NCBI GenBank assembly: GCA_016929465.1 | Contig: JAFGIT010000116.1 | Coordinates: forward strand, 1-6,500 | Direction of reading: 5' to 3' | Length of the DNA: 6,500 nt | Source: Candidatus Coatesiibacteriota bacterium | GTDB lineage: Bacteria; B130-G9 | Shown: positions 1 to 5,676 of the stretch, one piece after another | Position numbering within the stretch: position 1 is the stretch's first letter | How the letters are laid out: the number at the start of each line of letters is the position of its first letter | The notes under the pieces: model-generated | Seen by the model: the letters and a program-made list of their open reading frames with translations, nothing else | The model's database searches: none | Told to the model about the DNA's origin: nothing | Position numbers and translations under genes: made by a program

Positions 1-1400
1 AGCCGATGGGCCTGCTTTACATTGCATCAGTCCTGAGGGAGCGTTACCCGGGAAGATTCGACTTCAAGCTCATCCACACCGGCTTCAAGGAAAACACTCT
101 GCCGCGAATCACAGAGATCGCCGCGGACTACCGGCCGGACTACGTATTTGTCAGTTCATTGACACCGGAAGCAGAACTCACCCACGCAAGCGTAAGGGCT
201 ATCAAGTCGGTGTTGCCGGACTGCAAGTCGGTGATAGGCGGTCCTTATGCGACGACCTCAACTGAGAAGGCCCTCTCGGATCCGAATTTCGAAGTCGCCG
301 TTCTCGGCGAGGGGGAGGCCACCGCTGTCGAACTCATGGATTGTCTCGAGAGCAATGCCTCAATAAGCAACATTCATGGCCTGGCATTCATGAGCGGGGG
401 AGAACTCCGAATCACGGAACCACGCGGATACATCGAGGACCTCGATTCGATCCCATTCCCTGCATGGGACCTTGTGGACTTTGGCCATTTTGACAAGTAC
501 CCGCCAATGTCGGTTACGCTAAAAGGCAAGCGCTACGCCGGTGCTATAACCAGCAGGGGATGCCCGTATAGTTGTCTCTATTGCCACAAGATGCATGGCA
601 AGCGCTTTCGGGCGAGGTCTCCGGAGAATGTAGTCGATGAGATCGAGCTCCTTAACCGGGACTATGCTGTCGATGAAATACAGATACTGGACGATATATG
701 CAACCTGGACCTGGAGCGCATGATTAGCATATGCAAGGGCATCGTCGAGAGAAACTTGAGGATCCATATAGCATTTCCAGATGGGATGCGCGCGGATGTT
801 ATGACTCCCGAACTCGTGCACTGGCTTAAGAGAGCGGGTGCATATAAAATCCACTATGCCCCGGAGACGCGGTCCGAGAGACTTCAGAAGCGGCTGGGGA
901 AGCATGTGAAATTCGACAGGATGGACGAAATCGTCGCCGAGACGGCAAAGCAGAGAATTTTAACGGCAGCGTTCTTCATGCTCGGATTCCCGTCAGAGAC
1001 GCTCGAGGAACTGAGGAGGACCGTTGATTACGCAGTCAATATGCCATTTGACCTGGCCTCGTTCTTCCGAGTTGTCCCCTATCCGAATACTGCACTGAGA
1101 GAGTGGGCCATCGAAGAGGGGGCTAGCTTCAATGACGAGTTTGAGGGTCACTATAGCGCCTATCATTTTTTCTCGAACATATCTGCCTCGAAGGAACTGA
1201 CTGCGGAGCAGATAGCGCGGGAGACCCTTTCGGCATATTTGCGGTTCTACACCAGGCCCAAACGGCTTATACGGCTGTTCTGGCTCTATCCCAACCGATG
1301 GCGATTGATAAGAAACCTATTTAGGCTCTTCTCGGATTGCCTGAGGCCTCTAATGAGAATTCCGGGGAGCGGCCAGACGGAATACATGCAGGGGCTCTGA
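1..1400 (+). CDS. Cobalamin-binding-type radical SAM protein, 5'-truncated by the window edge
   Basis: This is the 3' part of a B12-binding-domain radical SAM enzyme. The frame is open from base 3, and the first visible ATG (base 6) is probably internal: the residues there, P-M-G-L-L-Y-I-A-S, match the usual PPLGLLYIAS stretch near the N-terminus of this family, so the true start lies upstream. Numbering from that ATG, residues 1-110 look like the end of a Rossmann-like cobalamin-binding domain (IGGP at 77-80, LGEGE at 100-104). The radical SAM barrel follows, with a CxxxCxxC cluster motif at C186, C190 and C193, an APET segment at 285-288 and FFMLGFPSET at 323-332. The C-terminal tail is rich in Arg, Leu, Phe and Trp and may be amphipathic. 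Known family members include methyltransferases, cyclases and other radical enzymes, so the reaction and substrate here are unknown. The stop is two bases before the next ATG, which suggests co-transcription. Confidence 0.9.
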   Translation, partial: PMGLLYIASVLRERYPGRFDFKLIHTGFKENTLPRITEIAADYRPDYVFVSSLTPEAELTHASVRAIKSVLPDCKSVIGGPYATTSTEKALSDPNFEVAVLGEGEATAVELMDCLESNASISNIHGLAFMSGGELRITEPRGYIEDLDSIPFPAWDLVDFGHFDKYPPMSVTLKGKRYAGAITSRGCPYSCLYCHKMHGKRFRARSPENVVDEIELLNRDYAVDEIQILDDICNLDLERMISICKGIVERNLRIHIAFPDGMRADVMTPELVHWLKRAGAYKIHYAPETRSERLQKRLGKHVKFDRMDEIVAETAKQRILTAAFFMLGFPSETLEELRRTVDYAVNMPFDLASFFRVVPYPNTALREWAIEEGASFNDEFEGHYSAYHFFSNISASKELTAEQIARETLSAYLRFYTRPKRLIRLFWLYPNRWRLIRNLFRLFSDCLRPLMRIPGSGQTEYMQGL

Positions 1401-1402
1401 GA

Positions 1403-1627
1403 ATGGACTCATCTCTCATCTCGATCATACGACCTATCGCCCGTCTGCTGGCTTTCTCCCGCAAGGGGATAAAGGAGCTAGGGCTTGTGGTCCTGTATTT
1501 CGGCGTCATAGGGCCGCTCACGATATTCGTGCGTAGGCGCGACGACCCATTCAGAAGTGGGCGCTCAACCTGGCGAGAGGTCCATGAGGGTGGTTCGGAC
1601 ATTGGCCATCATTCGAGCAAACTATAG
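1403..1627 (+). CDS. Small SxtJ-like membrane protein (74 aa)
   Basis: This short protein has one predicted membrane helix at about residues 24-43 (ELGLVVLYFGVIGPLTIFV), then a basic-acidic RRRDDPF segment and a later S-x-W. From memory this resembles the C-terminal half of SxtJ-family proteins, in which a helix with a conserved Pro is followed by R-x-x-x-x-DP and then a Trp. Family members are usually about 130 residues with more than one helix, so this copy is about half-length. No enzymatic motif is visible. The ATG at 1403 was chosen over an in-frame ATG at 1337, which would overlap the radical SAM gene by 64 bases; AGGGG at 1390-1394 lies 8 bases upstream of 1403. The TAG stop at 1625-1627 overlaps the ribosome binding site of the next frame. 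SxtJ-like proteins often sit beside carbamoyltransferases, which supports the call; their biochemical role is not established. Confidence 0.62.
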   Translation: MDSSLISIIRPIARLLAFSRKGIKELGLVVLYFGVIGPLTIFVRRRDDPFRSGRSTWREVHEGGSDIGHHSSKL

Positions 1628-1630
1628 GAG
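1626..1630 (+). promoter_or_regulatory. Strong ribosome binding site for the interrupted small frame
   Basis: AGGAG lies five bases (CAAAA) before the ATG at 1636. It is one of the best Shine-Dalgarno matches in the window and overlaps the TAG stop of the preceding gene, an arrangement that favours translational coupling. It is a main reason to treat the following short frame as a real, or recently real, gene. Confidence 0.6.
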
Positions 1631-1635
1631 CAAAA

Positions 1636-1794
1636 ATGAGGAAGAACTCTCTCTTCCATGATATGTGGCGCCTTTTCAGGGAGAGCAGGTTCCCATACTC
1701 GCTCTTTTTCTTCTGAGCGGCAATTTTCGGCTTCCTGGTTCAGGAAAGGAAAGAGATGCCTTGGATTCAGCCCTACTTCTACGCGCATTTTTGA
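1636..1794 (+). pseudogene. DUF5989-like small membrane protein, interrupted by an in-frame TGA
   Basis: From the ATG at 1636 the frame reads 26 codons to a TGA at 1714-1716, then continues in the same frame for 25 sense codons to a second TGA at 1792-1794. The whole frame is 52 codons, the size I expect for DUF5989 proteins (about 50 residues). It has the same plan: an N-terminal LWRLF/MWRLF-like charged helix (MWRLFRESR at 10-18), one hydrophobic span (about 21-35), and a terminal aromatic P-Y-F-Y-A-H-F comparable to the PFIYTLF ending I recall for the family. The TGA at codon 27 falls inside the hydrophobic span, so termination there would leave a 26-residue fragment without a complete membrane helix. 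A nonsense mutation (for example TGG to TGA) or a sequence error is the simplest explanation; readthrough or recoding is possible but unproven. The family match is from memory and rests on few residues. Confidence 0.5.
1732..1746 (+). repeat. Perfect 6-bp inverted repeat just downstream of the in-frame TGA
   Basis: TTCCTG, a GTT loop and CAGGAA form a perfect short hairpin that begins 15 bases after the in-frame TGA at 1714-1716. A lower stem of TTTC (1725-1728) with GAAA (1749-1752) could extend it across a small internal loop. It has no T-tract, so it does not look like a terminator. A 6-bp repeat can easily arise by chance; I list it because of its position relative to the premature stop. 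Confidence 0.3.
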
Positions 1795-1920
1795 CCGTGG
1801 GGCGCAGGATTGTTCCACGGATTTCGGGTAGGTCGAGGAGTTTTCTGTCAGCCCACCCATGCGGACGGACAGGGATTGCCAGGACGGCTGGCTGCGGCCG
1901 TCTTCGTTCGAGGCATTCTA
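1795..1920 (+). other. Gap without a recognisable gene
   Basis: No convincing coding signal was found here. The frame of the following methyltransferase is open back to the TGA at 1792-1794, with a possible TTG at 1810, but the extension has no recognisable family residues and a better start exists at 1921. The stretch is the longest non-coding interval in an otherwise tightly packed operon and contains the hairpin at 1881-1904. I see no convincing promoter boxes. Confidence 0.6.
1881..1904 (+). promoter_or_regulatory. 10-bp intergenic hairpin upstream of the methyltransferase start
   Basis: AGGACGGCTG pairs with CGGCCGTCTT around a GCTG loop: ten base pairs, two of them G-U wobbles, with a G+C-rich core. 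It ends five bases before the GAGG ribosome binding site at 1910-1913. There is no downstream run of T, so a simple intrinsic terminator is unlikely. A role in translation initiation, RNA processing or transcript stability is possible, but only the pairing itself is seen. Confidence 0.35.
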
Positions 1921-2814
1921 ATGGCGGCTGAGATTCCATGCCCTACAAGCGATAAAATCGGCGCCAGGGTGCGGCGATTCTATGAAGAGGTCCCGTTTCC
2001 GGATGTCCCTCTAAAGAGGCTATCGAGTCTCGATGAGCTCGAGACGAGATGCGGCGTTTATGCCAAGGCACTCAACAGGGAGATACCGGATTCTGCTCGG
2101 ATCATCGACGTCGGCTGCGGAACCGGTCAGCTCGCTTGTTTCCTCGGGCAGCGGCCGGGACGGCTCATCGTGGGCGTGGATTTCAGCCTTGCTTCGCTCG
2201 AGCAGGGGATCCAACTCGCAAGTTCTATCGGCCTCGACAATGTCCATTTTATCCAGGCAGACCTCTTCAATCTGCCCTTTAGGGGCGCCGCTTTCGACTA
2301 TGCCCTCTGCCATGGAGTGCTCCACCATACGGATGATGCGCCTGGCGGCCTGGCCGAACTCGGTCGAGTTCTCGAGATTGGCGGATTCGCTTCCATTGGC
2401 CTCTATAATTCGTGGGGAAGGCTTCAGCACAGGATGAGGAGGGCTATCAGGCGGATGACGCACGGAAAAAAGGATGTCGCGCCAAAGGAATTCTACAGGA
2501 AGGATGCGGCGAGCGCAGAATCGGGCACTCTGGCGAGCTGGTTCAGGGACCAGTTCGAGCACCCGCATGAGGCCCCCCTCAGCATCGGCCGCGCCGAGAT
2601 CTGGTCGGCTTGGGCAGGACTTCACCCCTTCAGGGTCCTGCCGGGTCCTTTTTCGAGAGGACTCGGTAACGGTGCGAGACTCTTTCCGCCAGGCAATTCG
2701 GGGCCGCAATTCGGCCGGTCCATCCGCAATCTGGTCTCCCAGTCGGTGTGGGCAATCAAGCCGCGTGAGTCAGGCTACTTCATATTGATATGTAAGAAAG
2801 GGCAGCCGCGATGA
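1921..2814 (+). CDS. Class I SAM-dependent methyltransferase (297 aa)
   Basis: This is a Rossmann-fold methyltransferase that transfers a methyl group from S-adenosylmethionine to an unidentified acceptor. An N-terminal VRRFYEEVPFPDV stretch (17-29) is a lead-in I associate with this branch. SAM-binding motif I is IIDVGCGTGQ (61-70), the acidic motif II residue is D87 in VGVDFS, the adenine-site acidic residue is probably D114 in QADLF, and the post-motif is FDYALCHGVLHHT (125-137). The roughly 110-residue C-terminal part is basic and poorly conserved to my eye and probably forms the acceptor side. The ATG at 1921 was chosen because GAGG lies 7 bases upstream; a TTG at 1810 would add 37 residues of unconvincing sequence. 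The last codons overlap the carbamoyltransferase start as ATGA, so the two are probably translationally coupled. A sugar or glycolipid acceptor is inferred from context only. Confidence 0.88.
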   Translation: MAAEIPCPTSDKIGARVRRFYEEVPFPDVPLKRLSSLDELETRCGVYAKALNREIPDSARIIDVGCGTGQLACFLGQRPGRLIVGVDFSLASLEQGIQLASSIGLDNVHFIQADLFNLPFRGAAFDYALCHGVLHHTDDAPGGLAELGRVLEIGGFASIGLYNSWGRLQHRMRRAIRRMTHGKKDVAPKEFYRKDAASAESGTLASWFRDQFEHPHEAPLSIGRAEIWSAWAGLHPFRVLPGPFSRGLGNGARLFPPGNSGPQFGRSIRNLVSQSVWAIKPRESGYFILICKKGQPR

Positions 2815-4493
2815 AGGTTCTGGGTATTTCCATGCACTATCACGACTCCGCCGCTTGCCTCTATGATGGGGAGAGCATATTCGCCGCCTGCGAAGAGCGA
2901 TTCACGCGCAAGAAGCACGACCCAAGGCTTCCGGTCAACGCCGTTGGCTTTTGCCTAAGAGAGCGGGGGATTATAGGCGAACAACTTGACTGGGTGGCAT
3001 ACCATGAGAGACCATTGCGCAGGTTCAAGAGGATCATATCAGATGGTTACAGGACCTTTCCGCGTTCTTATGGACTCTTTCGCAAGGCTATACCCGTCTG
3101 GTTGGGGCAAAAGCGGGCCCCGGAATCATTGCTGTCAGCAGAATTGTGCACCGACCTCCCGTCGATTTTCGTAGGCCATCATCTCTCACACGCCGCGAGC
3201 GCATACTTCGCCTCTCCATTCGAGGAGGCCGCGATACTGACGGCCGACGCCGTGGGGGAGGCCTTGACTACAAGCTGGGGGCTTGGCACTGGCTCCAGGA
3301 TCGAGCTCAAGGGCGGGATAGAATTCCCGCATTCGCTTGGCATGTTTTACAGCGCACTGACGCATCTTTTGGGATTCGAAGTCATGGAGGGCGAGGGCAA
3401 GATAATGGGCCTTGCTGCGTATGGCGAGCCCCGCTTTGACAAGGAAGTCAGAGAGCTGATCCGAGTGAATGAGGATGGGAGCTTCGCCCTGAACATGAAG
3501 TATTTCTGCTTCGACCGAAGCCTCAAGATGTCCACCCCCGCCCTGGAAAGGCTCTTGTTCCCGGCTCGAAGCCCAGAAGAGCCCATAGAGGAAAAACACA
3601 AGGACCTCGCCGCGTCTCTCCAGAAGACGCTCGAGGAGATTCTGCTCAGAATATGCCGTCAAATAAGGAAGGAGACGAATCGAGAGAATATCTGCATAGC
3701 CGGAGGGATCGGCCTTAATTCCTGCTCCAACGGTCGCATTCTCCGAGAGGGGCCCTTCGAGAATATATTTGTTCAGCCAGCCGCCGGCGATGCCGGCTGC
3801 TCACTCGGAGCGGCGCTTTACGCATCTTGCCAGCTGCTGGGAGTGAAGCGCCCGATGCCGATGTCCTCTGACCGACTCGGCCCCTCCTTCAAGTGCGATG
3901 CTATAGCGAGATTCCTCGATGTCAGAAAGGTCGCATACAGGAAGCTCGACGGGGACGACCTGGTCGACTCCGTCGCGAGGCTCATAGCCGATGGGAAGAT
4001 CGTTGGGTGGTTCCAGGGACGAATGGAGTTCGGGCCAAGGGCGCTAGGCGGCCGCAGCATTCTGGCGAATCCGCTTCTCCCTGATATCAAATCCAGGGTG
4101 AATTCGAAGGTGAAATTCCGCGAGGCATTCCGGCCGTTCGGTGCCTCCGTCCCCGAAGAGGATGTGCATCGGTATTTCGCCTGCGATAGGCCGAGTCCCT
4201 TTATGATGTTCGTCGTGGATGTCAGGCCGGAGCATCATAGAAGCCTTTCCGGGATAACACACGTGGATGGGACCTGCCGCATCCAGACGGTCTCGAGGGA
4301 GTATGATGAGCGGTATCATGCAATTCTCAGGAGGTTCGGGGAGCTGACCGGATACCCCGTCGTTTTGAATACTTCGTTCAACATCAAGGGTGATCCAATC
4401 GTCTGTTCGCCGAATGACGCGCTCGAGTGCTTCCTGAAGACCGGAATAGATGCTCTGGTCATGGAAGACCTTCTGCTGGAAAAAGAACGCTGA
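2811..4493 (+). CDS. NodU/TobZ-family carbamoyltransferase (560 aa)
   Basis: This enzyme should transfer a carbamoyl group from carbamoyl phosphate, through a carbamoyl-adenylate intermediate formed with ATP, to a hydroxyl of a sugar or similar acceptor; that mechanism is known for TobZ and inferred here. The N-terminal Kae1-like domain (about 1-350) carries HYHDSAA (9-15), the metal-site motif GHHLSHAAS with H123 and H127, D146 in TADAVGE, EGEGKIMGLAAYGEP (193-207), AGGIGLNS (297-304) and AAGDAGCSLGAA (324-335). The C-terminal carbamoyltransferase domain contains FGPRALGGRSI (407-417) followed by the Lys/Arg-rich segment and FRPFGASV. Length is close to the usual 560-610 residues and all motifs look intact. 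The start codon overlaps the methyltransferase stop (ATGA). Relatives act on Nod factors, aminoglycosides, saxitoxin-type compounds and polysaccharides; the last fits this neighbourhood best. Confidence 0.95.
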   Translation: MKVLGISMHYHDSAACLYDGESIFAACEERFTRKKHDPRLPVNAVGFCLRERGIIGEQLDWVAYHERPLRRFKRIISDGYRTFPRSYGLFRKAIPVWLGQKRAPESLLSAELCTDLPSIFVGHHLSHAASAYFASPFEEAAILTADAVGEALTTSWGLGTGSRIELKGGIEFPHSLGMFYSALTHLLGFEVMEGEGKIMGLAAYGEPRFDKEVRELIRVNEDGSFALNMKYFCFDRSLKMSTPALERLLFPARSPEEPIEEKHKDLAASLQKTLEEILLRICRQIRKETNRENICIAGGIGLNSCSNGRILREGPFENIFVQPAAGDAGCSLGAALYASCQLLGVKRPMPMSSDRLGPSFKCDAIARFLDVRKVAYRKLDGDDLVDSVARLIADGKIVGWFQGRMEFGPRALGGRSILANPLLPDIKSRVNSKVKFREAFRPFGASVPEEDVHRYFACDRPSPFMMFVVDVRPEHHRSLSGITHVDGTCRIQTVSREYDERYHAILRRFGELTGYPVVLNTSFNIKGDPIVCSPNDALECFLKTGIDALVMEDLLLEKER

Positions 4494-4495
4494 GG
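4492..4495 (+). promoter_or_regulatory. Ribosome binding site supporting a GTG start at 4501
   Basis: GAGG, partly overlapping the carbamoyltransferase stop codon, lies five bases (CACTC) before GTG at 4501. This spacing supports GTG over the in-frame ATG at 4450, which would overlap the preceding gene by 44 bases and add 17 residues that mirror the carbamoyltransferase C-terminus in another frame. Confidence 0.55.
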
Positions 4496-4500
4496 CACTC

Positions 4501-5676
4501 GTGCACTCTGGGCTCCGCAATCTCTGTATATTTCGACGAAGAAGCCCATTGAGATGGGGATTCAAGGAGCTCATACGCAACCAGTGGAGAGTTTATATCA
4601 TACGAGCCCTCGTCCTGGTTGCATTGATCTGGCTCCTATATCCGTTCTGTTGGCCCTGGATTGCGCTGGTCGCGCTGGAGGTCCTTCTCTGGGCGATGAC
4701 ATATAAGACCCGCGCCCATGAATCGAGCATCTTCAGACTGGCCGGTGATGAGCGGCTATTCGAGTTCGTGCCGTGCATTAAGTATCGCTATTACTATCCC
4801 GCCCTCAATCTGTGGGGGACCGACAGAGAGGTCCCAGTTTCGGTCGGCTCAGACGGCATGCGAGTTCCAGAAAACGGCAGCAGGATTATATCTGAAGAGA
4901 ATAGGCTCTTGGTGCTCGGTGACTCCGCCACATTCGGCGAGGGGGTGTCGTTCTACGAGGCATATCCATTCATTATGGAGCGTGCACTCAATAGGCAGCT
5001 CGACGCGGAGGAGCACTTCTCGGTACTGAATGCAGCCGTGCCCGGATACAACACGATGCAGTCAGTGGTTGCTTTGCGCAAACGGATAGCCCAAATAAAG
5101 CCGGCCGCGGTGATACTGGGAGTGACACTCGAGGATACTCTCCCGTGGGGAAGGATAAAGATAGGTGACGATGGCGAGATGATGCGTCTGGATGCTCCTT
5201 TCAGGCATAGATTGCGGGAGACGCTGAAGCGTTGCTCCTATATTTTGTACCATTTCAGCCAGGTCTATCGGTTTCTTAGGATCGATGATTATACCAGGAG
5301 CACGTTCGATGACGGTTTTGGAGGCTTCCGCAGATGGCGGCAGGCGATTGCAGATATGGCAGATATCTGCAGCAAGCACGGTGCGTTGGCGATCGTCGTA
5401 ATCGTCCCGGGTCTATGGAAGCTCGAGAGCGGCTATCCCTGGAAGGACATCCACGCTCGCATAAGGTCGGTGTGCGAGGGCGAGGGGATATATGTGATCG
5501 ATCCGCTTTCAGCGGTGGAAGGGATGAAAAGCAAGACACTCTGGATTCATCCCGTGGATCTACACCCGAATGCGGAGGCGCATCAACTCATCGGGGAGGC
5601 AGTCGCGCGCGAACTGGGACCCATCTTGGAAGTCAGAGTGCAGTCTGGCCTTCCGAGAGCTGGGTGCGAGCCGTGA
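4501..5676 (+). CDS. Membrane-anchored SGNH/GDSL-type hydrolase or acyltransferase (391 aa)
   Basis: The N-terminus is strongly basic (RRR at 12-14, then more Arg/Lys to 35), followed by two closely spaced hydrophobic segments at about 33-47 and 51-67 that read as a membrane hairpin. The rest is an SGNH-type alpha/beta domain. Block I is LVLGDSATFGEGV, with likely nucleophile S142; block II is the LNAAVPGYNT stretch, with N177 and G182; the final block is DLHPN, with D353 and H355, giving a plausible Ser-His-Asp triad. At block III, where an N-D pair is usual, the sequence reads GVTLEDT with E211-D212, so the usual Asn is not seen. Such proteins commonly accompany carbamoyltransferases and SxtJ/DUF5989-like genes in polysaccharide loci and may remove or transfer acyl groups; the substrate is unknown. 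A GTG start is preferred. The stop shares one base with the next ATG (TGATG). Confidence 0.82.
   Translation: MHSGLRNLCIFRRRSPLRWGFKELIRNQWRVYIIRALVLVALIWLLYPFCWPWIALVALEVLLWAMTYKTRAHESSIFRLAGDERLFEFVPCIKYRYYYPALNLWGTDREVPVSVGSDGMRVPENGSRIISEENRLLVLGDSATFGEGVSFYEAYPFIMERALNRQLDAEEHFSVLNAAVPGYNTMQSVVALRKRIAQIKPAAVILGVTLEDTLPWGRIKIGDDGEMMRLDAPFRHRLRETLKRCSYILYHFSQVYRFLRIDDYTRSTFDDGFGGFRRWRQAIADMADICSKHGALAIVVIVPGLWKLESGYPWKDIHARIRSVCEGEGIYVIDPLSAVEGMKSKTLWIHPVDLHPNAEAHQLIGEAVARELGPILEVRVQSGLPRAGCEP

Noticed and set aside
519-905. Minus-strand open frame inside the radical SAM gene
   Set aside because: It is opposite the conserved cluster-binding motif and has no family features of its own.
1636-1794. 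Alternative genetic code with TGA read as Trp or Gly
   Set aside because: TGA ends the radical SAM, methyltransferase, carbamoyltransferase and SGNH genes at the expected positions with tight junctions, so it is a stop codon here.
1795-1820. CCGTGG/CCACGG inverted repeat, considered as a terminator or operator
   Set aside because: Only 6 bp with a 14-base loop and no T-tract; too weak to annotate.
1665-1931. Plus-strand open frame overlapping the interrupted small gene, possibly a frameshifted continuation
   Set aside because: Its translation lacks a membrane span and shows no family residues, whereas the original frame after the TGA gives a hydrophobic span and aromatic tail. A frameshift is therefore less likely than a point change at the TGA.
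2020-2709. Long open frame on the minus strand (229 codons)
   Set aside because: It lies antisense to the methyltransferase, whose SAM-binding motifs are clear; its translation has no recognisable domain. It is a composition-driven shadow.
4450-4500. ATG start at 4450 for the SGNH gene
   Set aside because: It would overlap the carbamoyltransferase C-terminus by 44 bases; GTG at 4501 has a well-spaced GAGG and begins just before the basic stretch and membrane hairpin.
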